Origin: Paraburkholderia sp. ZP32-5
GTDB lineage: Bacteria > Pseudomonadota > Gammaproteobacteria > Burkholderiales > Burkholderiaceae
Direction of reading: 5' to 3'
DNA: 64,000 bases
Assembly (NCBI RefSeq): GCF_021390495.1
Contig: NZ_JAJEJP010000002.1
Span: 930,001-994,000 of the forward strand
Each line of letters starts with the position of its first letter. Within the stretch, counting starts at the first letter, position 1. Of this stretch, positions 9,040 through 16,561 are shown piece after piece. The translations under genes were made by a program, and so were the position numbers. The notes below the pieces were generated by a model. It did no database searches. It was not told where the DNA came from and worked only from the letters and a program-made list of their open reading frames with translations.

Positions 9040-10017
9040 CTACGCGAGGTTCGGCGGCGCGGCCTTCAGCACGTCGAGGTGCGTGGGAATCAGCCCCAAC
9101 TCGTGGAATGTGTCGGCGATCTGTTGCTGCTCGCCGAGAATCGCGCGCGTGATCGGCTGCGTACCGAACTGCTGGCGTTGCACCGCGACGTCCACGACCG
9201 CCTTCGGCACGCCCCACAACTGCGCCAGTTCACTCGCCAACTGATCGCGGTTCTGTTGACCCCATTGATCGATCTTCTTCAGTTCGTCGATCACGATGCG
9301 GATCACGTCGGGATGATTCGCAGCGTAACTCTGCGACGAAAAGTAGAACGCGCGGTTGCCTACCACGCCGGTCGCATCGGCAATCACGCGGGCGCCCAGC
9401 GATTTCTGCGCCGCCGCGTAGAACGGATCCCAGATCACCCACGCGTCGATCGACGCGCGCTCGAACGCCGCGCGCGCATCGGCGGGTGCGAGAAATACCA
9501 GATTCACGTCACCGTATTGCAGGCCATGCTGACGCAGTAGCTTGACGAGAAAGTAGTGGACGTTGCTGCCTTTGTTCAGCGCAATCCGTTTGCCTTTCAA
9601 GTCCGCGACCGAGCGGATCGTCGATTGCGGCGGTACGAGCACAGCTTCCGACTGCGGACGGGCAACGGTCGCGGCGACATAGGCGAGCGGTGCACCCGCG
9701 GCCTGCGCGAAGATCGGCGGCGCTTCGCCGACGTCGCCGAAATCGATCGAGCCGACATTGAGCGCTTCGAGTTGCACGGGGCCCGCCGCGAACTCTGTCC
9801 AGCTGACCGATACGTTGAGCGGCGCGAGCCGCTTTTCGAGCGTGCCGCGGCCCTTCAGCAGATTCAGATAGCCTTTCTGGTTGCCGATGCGCAGCGTGTG
9901 GGGCTTCTGTTGCGCGAAGGATAGCGGCGAGTGAGCAGCCGATACGGCAGCCGCCGCGGCGCCAACGGAGAGTTTCAGGAAGGCGCGGCGGTCCTGTAGC
10001 GTTGTGGTGATCGACAT
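9040..10017 (-). CDS. Aliphatic sulfonate ABC transporter substrate-binding protein (SsuA-like)
   Basis: A 325-residue periplasmic binding protein from the ATG at 10015-10017. The N-terminus carries Asp-Arg-Arg-Ala-Phe-Leu-Lys-Leu, a twin-arginine (Tat) signal, then a hydrophobic Ala-rich stretch ending near Ser-Phe-Ala-Gln. The mature part has the SsuA/TauA fold signatures Arg-Ile-Gly-Asn-Gln-Lys-Gly, Gly-Asp-Val-Gly-Glu-Ala-Pro-Pro and Leu-Lys-Gly-Lys-Arg-Ile-Ala. It would deliver alkanesulfonates to an SsuBC-type permease. No ATPase or permease gene is next to it. It lies 138 bases downstream of the MetQ-like gene on the same strand, so the two may be co-transcribed for sulfur scavenging. 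The frame also extends upstream to 10152. Confidence 0.85.
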   Translation of the reverse strand: MSITTTLQDRRAFLKLSVGAAAAAVSAAHSPLSFAQQKPHTLRIGNQKGYLNLLKGRGTLEKRLAPLNVSVSWTEFAAGPVQLEALNVGSIDFGDVGEAPPIFAQAAGAPLAYVAATVARPQSEAVLVPPQSTIRSVADLKGKRIALNKGSNVHYFLVKLLRQHGLQYGDVNLVFLAPADARAAFERASIDAWVIWDPFYAAAQKSLGARVIADATGVVGNRAFYFSSQSYAANHPDVIRIVIDELKKIDQWGQQNRDQLASELAQLWGVPKAVVDVAVQRQQFGTQPITRAILGEQQQIADTFHELGLIPTHLDVLKAAPPNLA

Positions 10018-10155
10018 GGCGAGTAGCGAGGTGAAAGAGGGCGGACGCCGTTGGTGCGATGCGGGCGTGCGAAGGTGTGAAACCGTGTTCGCGGCGGCGC
10101 TCTTCCAGGCGAATGCGCCGCGCGCGCTGGGCGTAATTCGCGCGTGATTCACGCG

Positions 10156-10986
10156 TTACGGATGCTGAGGCGCACCCTCCCACGCGGGCAACGTGGCGCC
10201 GTGATAAACCGTCAGGATCGACGACGCGACATTAGCCTGCTGATAACTGTCGACGATGGTCTTCACCCAGGCCGCGTGGGTATCTTTGGCGTTGACCGCG
10301 ATGAAGTTGCGATACGGATTGCCTGGCACCTGCTCCTGTGCAATGCGCTCCTGCGGAATCCTGATGCCGGCTTTGATCGCCCAGTCGGTATTGACGACGG
10401 CGGCGTCCACGTCGTCGATCGCGCGGCCGACGATGCCCGCGTCGAGTTCCTTGATCTGGATGTGCTTCGGATTGTCCGAAATATCGCGAGCGGTCGGCAA
10501 CAGACCGACGTCGGGCCGCAGCTTGATCAGCCCGTTCGCCTGCAGAAGCAGCAGCGCGCGGCCTTCGTTGCTCGGATCGTTCGGCACGCCGATGGTCGCG
10601 TTTTGCGGTAACGCAGCGACCGATTTCACCTTGTGCGAATAGAGGCCAATCGGCTGCACATAGGTGAAGCCGACCGGCACGATCGCATAGTGGCGCGCCG
10701 CGATCTGTGCATCCAGATACGGCTTGTGCTGGAACGAGTTCGCGTCGAGGTCGTGCTGCGCGAGCGCTTCGTTCGGCTGCGTATAGTCGGAGAATGTGGT
10801 GACTTTGACCGTGATGCCCTGTTTGGCCGCATTTGCCGCGACCACGCGCCATACGTCTTCGTCCTCACCGGACATGATGCCGACGCGCACTGTCTGCCCG
10901 GCGGCAAGCGTCGATTGCGCGCTGACGACGCCGCATATGACGAGAAGGGAGAAGAGGGCGGCTTTGAGCGCTTTGGCCGTATTCAT
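10156..10986 (-). CDS. metQ: MetQ/NlpA-family methionine ABC transporter substrate-binding protein
   Basis: A 276-residue NlpA-family protein from the ATG at 10984-10986. It has a signal peptide of about 28 residues (ending Thr-Leu-Ala-Ala-Gly) without a good lipobox, so it is probably a soluble periplasmic protein. The mature part shows Val-Arg-Val-Gly-Ile-Met-Ser-Gly-Glu, Asn-Ser-Phe-Gln-His-Lys-Pro-Tyr-Leu-Asp and Ile-Gly-Val-Pro-Asn-Asp-Pro-Ser-Asn-Glu-Gly-Arg-Ala, all typical of MetQ. It would bind D/L-methionine or a related sulfur compound. The partner ATPase and permease (MetN, MetI) are absent from this neighbourhood. The frame extends to 11088, but the chosen start directly precedes the signal peptide. 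Confidence 0.85.
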   Translation of the reverse strand: MNTAKALKAALFSLLVICGVVSAQSTLAAGQTVRVGIMSGEDEDVWRVVAANAAKQGITVKVTTFSDYTQPNEALAQHDLDANSFQHKPYLDAQIAARHYAIVPVGFTYVQPIGLYSHKVKSVAALPQNATIGVPNDPSNEGRALLLLQANGLIKLRPDVGLLPTARDISDNPKHIQIKELDAGIVGRAIDDVDAAVVNTDWAIKAGIRIPQERIAQEQVPGNPYRNFIAVNAKDTHAAWVKTIVDSYQQANVASSILTVYHGATLPAWEGAPQHP

Positions 10987-11156
10987 GTTTTCGGAACTCT
11001 CATCGAAGTGAAGATCAGCAGATCGTAGAGAGCCGGGTGCCGCCACGCAAATAATATGGAACGCTATTCTTATCGCGATTGAGAACAAGCGGTGGGTGGT
11101 AATGCGGGGAATAAAGCGGAGATGAAACGAAGATAAGCTACTGCTTCCTCGTGCTA

Positions 11157-12365
11157 TTAAGCGCGGTCGCCGCTTGACGAGTAACTAGCGGCGGAAAGCA
11201 CGGCGGCCGGCGTCTGTTCGAGGCGATTCCCGCCGAGCGATTTGGCGCGATATAACGCCTGATCGGCAGCCGACAGCAGTTCGGTCAGCGACGCTATTTC
11301 GCCGCTCGATTCGGCGAGGCCGATGCTGACCGTGGCGCGAATCGTGTCACCGTCGGTGCCATGCGACAGCGCGGCGAACCGGTTGGCCACCGTCTCGCCG
11401 ATCTGTTTCGCGCGCTGGCTGTCGTAGCCCGGCAGCAGCGCGGCAAACTCTTCACCGCCGATGCGCGCAAGAATCGCGTCGGCATCCGTGACCGAGCGAA
11501 CCGTTTCCGCGAATGATCTCAAGACTTCGTCGCCGGTCTTGTGGCCATGACGATCGTTGATTCGCTTGAAGTGATCGAGGTCGAACGCGAGCAGCGTGAC
11601 GGGCCGCCGATGCATCGCGTAGTCGCGGATCACCCGCTCTCCATCTTCGAAGAACAGTTTGCGATTACCCAGCCGGGTCAGATAATCCGTGCGGGACTCC
11701 TGCAAAAGCTCGCCGTGAATTTCTTCGCGCGTGAGCCGTAGCAAGGTCATCGGCATGACGACCGAGTAGAGCACCCCTTCGTACATCGTGATGACGCTGG
11801 AAAGAGACAACGCGCGCGCGCCGAACAGCGGCACTATCCACGGCAGCACGAACGCTCTGGCCGCGTAAAACAGCGCGTGGATCGCCGTCACCGCCACCGC
11901 GACGCGCCGGGATTGGACCGCCGGCATGCCGTCGTTTCGCATCAATTCAACGGATGTCATCCCGCTAGCCAGCGCGATCGGTACGGCGCTGACATAGAGC
12001 CACACGACAGCCTGCCAGCGCTGACCCGCCGCGGCCCACGTGAGCCCCATCAACAGCAGCAAAGCGATCGAACCGACGAGATAGCGCCGGCCATTGAACA
12101 TGGCCACGCCGTGCAGCACGGTCAGATAGCCGGCGAGAATAACGAGGTTACTCACCGCGGGACCCGCGGCACCCAGCAGCGGGCTCCTGAATGCCGCCAG
12201 CGCGCAGCCGATTCCGAGCGTCGCATAGCCGGCGGCTAGCGCGCGCAATTCTTTGCGGCGCTTGGGATGGGACAGGTGCTCCCAATACGTCATCGCGGAA
12301 CTGACGAACAGGGTTCCGATTACAAGAAAATAGAGAGTGGCTAAATCGACTTTCATCGCTGACAT
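11157..12365 (-). CDS. Membrane-bound GGDEF diguanylate cyclase
   Basis: A 402-residue protein. An N-terminal half of about six or seven transmembrane helices (residues 5-195) is followed by a GGDEF domain (about 225-385). The active site reads Gly-Gly-Glu-Glu-Phe, an active variant, with Phe-Asp-Leu-Asp-His-Phe-Lys-x-Ile-Asn-Asp upstream. It should make cyclic di-GMP at the inner membrane. The usual inhibitory Arg-x-x-Asp five residues before the active site is absent, so product inhibition at that site is unlikely. It stands alone; the SET-domain gene upstream is 335 bases away. The membrane sensor region has no recognised name. Confidence 0.88.
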   Translation of the reverse strand: MSAMKVDLATLYFLVIGTLFVSSAMTYWEHLSHPKRRKELRALAAGYATLGIGCALAAFRSPLLGAAGPAVSNLVILAGYLTVLHGVAMFNGRRYLVGSIALLLLMGLTWAAAGQRWQAVVWLYVSAVPIALASGMTSVELMRNDGMPAVQSRRVAVAVTAIHALFYAARAFVLPWIVPLFGARALSLSSVITMYEGVLYSVVMPMTLLRLTREEIHGELLQESRTDYLTRLGNRKLFFEDGERVIRDYAMHRRPVTLLAFDLDHFKRINDRHGHKTGDEVLRSFAETVRSVTDADAILARIGGEEFAALLPGYDSQRAKQIGETVANRFAALSHGTDGDTIRATVSIGLAESSGEIASLTELLSAADQALYRAKSLGGNRLEQTPAAVLSAASYSSSGDRA

Positions 12366-12700
12366 CAGAGCGCGTGCCCGCCACGACAGGGAAAAAGATT
12401 AAACATACAACACGGGATAACGGCCGCTGCCGTATTCGTTGGCGAAATGATAACGGAAGGCGCGGCAGGAAAGTCCGTTAAAGCGGGGGGCGAGCATGCG
12501 GCCGGTCGGTAATTTTTTCGTCTCGAGCCTTGTTTGCTGGCTTATCGGCAGCGTGACGATAGCGCATATCCGTTGCGCGTCGAAGCTGTCGTTGATTTGA
12601 TGCATGCCGAGGGGCGGTTGGATCGACGTCCCATGCGCGTCGCGTTTTCGGCGCGTGCCAGTGCCCAGTGCCCGAACAAAGGGCGGGGCGATTCGCCCGC
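12366..12700. other. Intergenic region upstream of the GGDEF gene
   Basis: This 335-base interval lies between the start of the diguanylate cyclase gene and the end of the SET-domain gene, both on the minus strand. It must hold the cyclase promoter. I see no credible gene, hairpin with a T-run, or repeat; the overlapping open frames have no domain-like composition. Confidence 0.4.
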
Positions 12701-13150
12701 CTACGCGGACGTCGTGGTGTTCGCGAGCATCGATCGACGGCAGGCGGGGCTGCCGCAACGGCACGCATATTGTCGGCCGATGTCGTCGGTAATATCGCCA
12801 TCGACGACGAGGCCGTAATCGATGAATAGCTCTTCGCCAGGCTCGATGGCGGTGACGGCATGGATAAAAACGCGCTCGCCGGTCTCGATCGCCTCGCAGT
12901 TCGGCGTGCACGCATGGTTCAGGAAGCGGGCGCTGTTGCCGCCACGGCTGCCGTCGATCACGCGGCCGTTGGACAGACCGAAGACGAAGGTATGTCCGTC
13001 GTCGGACTGCTGACGGGCCGCTGCGCGACGCCAGCTGGTCACTTCGCCTTTGTATTCGATCAGGCGGTCACCGGCCGCGATGGGTTGCAGCGCAAATAGC
13101 CCGGTGCCGTGGACGGACGAACGTCGTGCCGTGAAGCGTCGAAGTGTCAT
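12701..13150 (-). CDS. Small SET-domain protein (lysine methyltransferase-like)
   Basis: A 149-residue stand-alone SET domain. Visible motifs are Gly-x-Gly-Leu-Phe-Ala near residue 17, Tyr-Lys-Gly-Glu near 33, Arg-Phe-Leu-Asn-His-Ala-Cys-x-Pro-Asn-Cys near 76 (SAM site and pseudoknot), Glu-Glu-Leu-Phe-Ile-Asp-Tyr-Gly near 106, and a C-terminal Cys-x-Cys-x4-Cys post-SET zinc motif. The family transfers methyl groups from S-adenosylmethionine to protein lysines. Bacterial copies of this size are common, with mostly unknown substrates. It lies 246 bases downstream of the cystathionine-synthase-like gene on the same strand. Confidence 0.85.
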   Translation of the reverse strand: MTLRRFTARRSSVHGTGLFALQPIAAGDRLIEYKGEVTSWRRAAARQQSDDGHTFVFGLSNGRVIDGSRGGNSARFLNHACTPNCEAIETGERVFIHAVTAIEPGEELFIDYGLVVDGDITDDIGRQYACRCGSPACRRSMLANTTTSA

Positions 13151-13396
13151 GCTGGGATTGGCGGTTGGTGACGCATGGCGGAATGCGTGATTCCTCGAAG
13201 GCGCTCAGCATACAGGCCCGGCCGCGCGCGTTCAACTTGCCGCCGCGCCGTATGGTGTCCAACCGGTGTGCGACCAGATGTGCAACTAATCGTCTGTCGC
13301 GCGCGCTGACCGAAAAGCGCCACCGCGCGACAGCTCGCCGGACCCGGCCCGGCAGATCGAACTCGGCGGCGCCCCCGGAATTCAAGGGGCCGAAGG

Positions 13397-14638
13397 CTAC
13401 GCCGCCAGCTTCAGCGCCTGCGCGAAATCCGCTATCAGGTCGTCGATATCCTCGATGCCGGCGGACAGCCGCAGCATGCCGTCGGAAATGCCCATCGCCT
13501 TGCGCGTTTCCGCCCCGGCTTCGAAAAAGATCGTCGGCGCAACGGGGATGATCAGCGTGCGCGTGTCGCCGAGGCCGGTCGCCTTGATCGGCAGCCTGAG
13601 CGCGTTGACGACTTCGATCATGCGATCCGCGTTCAGCAATTCGAACGACAACAGCCACGATGCGCCTTTGAACAGCGCCTGCGCGATGTCGTATTGCGGA
13701 TGGCTCTTCAGGCCCGGATAGAACACCTTGCCGATCGCTGCGTGCCCTTCGAGAAACTGCGCGAGCGCGAGCGCATTGTCGCTGCTTTGCTTGACGCGCA
13801 ACGCGAGCGTTTCCGCGCCCATCGCGATCGAGTGCGCCTGCTCGGACGACAACGCCGCCCCCATGTCGCGCAGGCCCTTCTTGCGAATCTGCAGAAGCCC
13901 CTGATCTTTCGCCGCCGAGCGCCGGTAGTCGTCGGCGATATTCGGGTAGGCGCTCCAGTCGAACAGGCCCGTATCCGTCACCGCGCCGCCGAGTGCCGCG
14001 CCATGACCCGCGATGGTCTTCGTCAACGAGTTGATGACGAGGCTCGCGCCGACCGCCTTGGGCTTGAACACGGCGGGCGAGGTGATCGTGTTGTCGACGA
14101 AGTACACGATGCCGCGCTCGCGGCACACGTCGCCGATGCCTTGCAGGTCGGGAATCTGCGTGCCCGGATTCGCGATGGTCTCGACGAATACCATGCGCGT
14201 ATTCGGCCGGATCGCGTTTTTGACTTCATCGATATTGGCCGCGTCGACGGTCGTGACTTCGACGCCGAGCGTGCGCAACGTGCCGAACAGACTATTGGTG
14301 TTGCCGAACACGTAACGGCTCGACACCAGATGATCGCCCGCGCGCAGCAGCGTCAGGAACGTCGCGGTGATCGCGGCCATACCGGTGCTGAAGCAGATCG
14401 TGCCGACGCCTTCTTCGAGACTGGTGATCTTGCGCTCGAGCGCGGCGGTCGTCGGGGTGCCCTGCCGGGCGTAATTGAAGCCGCCTTTCTTCGTGCCCTG
14501 GAACACGCCGATCAGGTCCTCGACGCGTTCGAAACCATATTGCACGGACGTATGAATTGGCTGGCGCAAGGCGCCGTGCTCGGTGCCCGCGATTCTGTCG
14601 CCGTGAACGATGCCAGTGGTGAAACCCTGCTTGTCCAT
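13397..14638 (-). CDS. Cystathionine gamma-synthase / O-acetylhomoserine sulfhydrylase family PLP enzyme
   Basis: A 413-residue Cys/Met-metabolism PLP enzyme from the ATG at 14636-14638, preceded by a GGAGAAGGA ribosome site. The PLP lysine is about Lys207 in Asn-Ser-Leu-Thr-Lys-Thr; the cofactor-ring Asp is in Phe-Val-Asp-Asn-Thr, and phosphate-contacting Ser-Thr-Gly-Met-Ala-Ala lies near residue 84. Members use gamma-replacement or gamma-elimination chemistry on homoserine esters or cystathionine. Sequence alone does not separate sulfhydrylase from synthase or lyase. The sulfur theme fits the MetQ and SsuA genes 3-4 kb away, but those are not in the same operon. Confidence 0.88.
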   Translation of the reverse strand: MDKQGFTTGIVHGDRIAGTEHGALRQPIHTSVQYGFERVEDLIGVFQGTKKGGFNYARQGTPTTAALERKITSLEEGVGTICFSTGMAAITATFLTLLRAGDHLVSSRYVFGNTNSLFGTLRTLGVEVTTVDAANIDEVKNAIRPNTRMVFVETIANPGTQIPDLQGIGDVCRERGIVYFVDNTITSPAVFKPKAVGASLVINSLTKTIAGHGAALGGAVTDTGLFDWSAYPNIADDYRRSAAKDQGLLQIRKKGLRDMGAALSSEQAHSIAMGAETLALRVKQSSDNALALAQFLEGHAAIGKVFYPGLKSHPQYDIAQALFKGASWLLSFELLNADRMIEVVNALRLPIKATGLGDTRTLIIPVAPTIFFEAGAETRKAMGISDGMLRLSAGIEDIDDLIADFAQALKLAA

Positions 14639-15207
14639 TCCTTCTCCGCTTTTGAGGTCGATTGCTTGCTGTCGATTATCGCCTGTAACCGTTCGGCCGC
14701 GAAGTTTTTGGCGTCCACGGCGGCCGCACGGGCGGCCCGGGGCGGCGGTTATCGGAGGCTGTCGGCGCAAATGTTACGCAACATTGGACATTCCCGTGCC
14801 ATATCGATCGACTAACTTTCGTGATCGAAGGATCGTGCGGTGACGCGTTGATCGTCAGGCTGGGCGTGCGGAAGAAGCTTGACCAGTTTGAATTCCAGAC
14901 GGGGCTGATGGCGCCGCTTTGCGGCGATCCTTGCGCGTGGAGACCACCATGAATAAACAGCGCTTCGCTGGACCGGTCGCGATCGTAGTCGCCGTCGCAG
15001 TCGGGAAACCGCGGCTCGATGCGGAATGTGCGCCCGGTAAGCGTGAAAGCCGTGACGTGACGCGTGAGTCGCAGGGTACGGCGCTCGCCGTGCCGGTTGA
15101 CATCGGCGTGTGGACGGCCGATGCGCGTGTGGGCGGACTGGATGTCGATCGCGCTGTCGATTGCGTCGAGACCGGCAGCGGCTCGCGACTTTCGTTGCGT
15201 CATTGAC
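14639..15207. other. Intergenic region between PLP enzyme gene and gspI
   Basis: A 569-base gap between divergent genes. Open frames exist on both strands (for example + 14919-15206 and several minus frames), but none shows a recognisable domain, signal peptide or ribosome site, and their composition is Arg/His-rich as expected from frame shadows of GC-rich DNA. I could not recognise a degraded gsp gene here. Confidence 0.35.
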
Positions 15208-15639
15208 ATGCCGATGTGGCAGATGCGGACAGTAACGAGGCAACGCCGCTCATCGCGCGGCCGCGCGCGCTCCGCGCAGGGCTTCACGCTGATCGAAGTG
15301 CTGGTGGCGTTGGCGATCGTTGCGATCGCCCTCGGCGCGGTGACGCGTGCAATCGGCGCGCTCGCCACCGATACCGACAGCGCGCGGCTCAGACTGCTCG
15401 CGCTCTGGAGCGCCGACAACGCACTCAGCGCGATAAGGATTCCGATGGCGTGGCCAGCGGTGGGACGAACGACTTTCGACTGTCCACAGGGGCCTTATCG
15501 GTTCGTCTGCCGTCAATCGGTGACGTCGCTTTCGAGTCCGCTGGTGCGCCAGGTCGCGGTGAGCGTGTACCCGTCGGCGTCGAGTGGATCCGTGCTCGCG
15601 GAGGTGGTGACGGTGGTCGAGAATGAAGCGCGTCACTAA
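15208..15639 (+). CDS. gspI: Type II secretion minor pseudopilin GspI
   Basis: A 143-residue prepilin-like protein. After a basic leader comes the prepilin peptidase motif Gln-Gly-Phe-Thr-Leu-Ile-Glu-Val-Leu-Val-Ala-Leu (cleavage after Gly, Glu at +5) and a hydrophobic helix. The short globular part with a Cys pair and Ala-Asp-Asn-Ala is typical of GspI. With GspJ and GspK it should form the tip of the T2SS pseudopilus. Starts at 15208, 15214 and 15223 are all in frame, and no ribosome site decides. It overlaps gspJ by 17 bases. The other T2SS genes begin 24 kb downstream. Confidence 0.85.
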   Translation: MPMWQMRTVTRQRRSSRGRARSAQGFTLIEVLVALAIVAIALGAVTRAIGALATDTDSARLRLLALWSADNALSAIRIPMAWPAVGRTTFDCPQGPYRFVCRQSVTSLSSPLVRQVAVSVYPSASSGSVLAEVVTVVENEARH

Positions 15640-16294
15640 GGGGAGCCGCAGCGGGCGGCGCGCACGGATCGGTGGTTTCACGCTGATCGAGATGCTCGTC
15701 GCGATTACGCTCCTCGCGGTGATCGCGATGCTGTCATGGCGCGGTCTCGATGCGACGATTCGCGGCCGCGACGGCATCATCACCAACCTGAGCCAGACCC
15801 GCCTGCTGGGCCGCTATTTCTCGCAGATGCAATTCGATCTGCTCAATCTCGTTACCGCCGACGAAGTGTTCGGGCCGCCATTGCGTATTCGCCCGAACGA
15901 ACTCGTGCTGGTGCGGCATCTGAACGTCGGTGGCGGTCCCACGTTCGTGCAGGTCGTCCGTTATCGACGCGACGGCGATCAGCTGATTCGCAGCGCATCG
16001 GCACCGCTCGCATCGCTGGCCGAACTCGATGACGCGCTCCATCACATGGATCAGTTCGCCGGCGTCGTGGTCGCGAACTCCGCGCGTTCGATGCAACTCG
16101 CCGTATGGCTCGCGCCGACTGGATGGACGACTAGCCAGGCGGTGGTCGATCAGGCGTATGCGGATTTTCTGTCGCAGCACGGGATCGCGAATATCACCGC
16201 GCTCTATACGCCATTGCCGCGCGGGCTGCGGTTTTCGGTGACGCTCGGCACGCCGCCGGTCGAGTATGTGCGGATGCTGCCCTTGGGGCAGTGA
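15623..16294 (+). CDS. gspJ: Type II secretion minor pseudopilin GspJ
   Basis: A 223-residue pseudopilin. A basic leader precedes Gly-Gly-Phe-Thr-Leu-Ile-Glu-Met-Leu-Val-Ala-Ile, the class III prepilin signal. The globular domain has the Trp-Arg-Gly-Leu-Asp segment after the helix and the length expected of GspJ. The product joins the GspI-J-K tip complex that primes the pseudopilus and contacts cargo. Translation is probably coupled to gspI through their overlap. The gene is followed by 267 bases holding the promoter of the TPR operon. Confidence 0.88.
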   Translation: MKRVTKGSRSGRRARIGGFTLIEMLVAITLLAVIAMLSWRGLDATIRGRDGIITNLSQTRLLGRYFSQMQFDLLNLVTADEVFGPPLRIRPNELVLVRHLNVGGGPTFVQVVRYRRDGDQLIRSASAPLASLAELDDALHHMDQFAGVVVANSARSMQLAVWLAPTGWTTSQAVVDQAYADFLSQHGIANITALYTPLPRGLRFSVTLGTPPVEYVRMLPLGQ

Positions 16295-16426
16295 GGCAGC
16301 GTAAATCGCAGCAGCGTTGCCACGTTAATGCGCCATGCATTGAGACGGACGCTGTTTCCACGATCGGCCGATCGGTGCCGTATCAAAGCACATAGGGCGG
16401 AACACGGGCCTCAAGCGCATTTGTCA

Positions 16427-16440
16427 AAATGGTCCGTAAC
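16427..16440. promoter_or_regulatory. GTCCGTAAC half-site upstream of TPR operon
   Basis: AAATGGTCCGTAAC is the half-site found as paired inverted repeats before the TpsA gene (23355-23398) and before gspD (39467-39506), and as a single copy near 39170. Here only the right arm is clear; a weak ACGGGC at 16404 is two bases off the expected position for the left arm. The site is about 122 bases before the TPR protein start at 16562. Confidence 0.55.
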
Positions 16441-16442
16441 AT

Positions 16443-16460
16443 TCGTCATACCCCTGTTAC
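16443..16460 (+). promoter_or_regulatory. Possible Pho box upstream of TPR operon
   Basis: TCGTCAT-ACCC-CTGTTAC resembles the PhoB site (two CTGTCAY heptamers, four bases apart) with two mismatches in the first and one in the second. It is immediately downstream of the GTCCGTAAC half-site. A phosphate-starvation input would suit the related P. aeruginosa locus. The match is weak, and no equally good Pho box was found at the other promoters here. Confidence 0.35.
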
Positions 16461-16561
16461 TGCCTGTCCGCTAGTCTCGCGTAGGACATCAATCAGAGTG
16501 GCGCGCCGTGTTTGGCGGCGCGGCGACCGAAGCGTTTTTTCGCGAAACGGCAGGGGCGAAT

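Noticed and set aside
14919..15206. Possible small gene before gspI
   Set aside because: Ala/Val/Asp-rich composition without domain, and open frames on the other strand are equally long; I could not recognise a gsp remnant.
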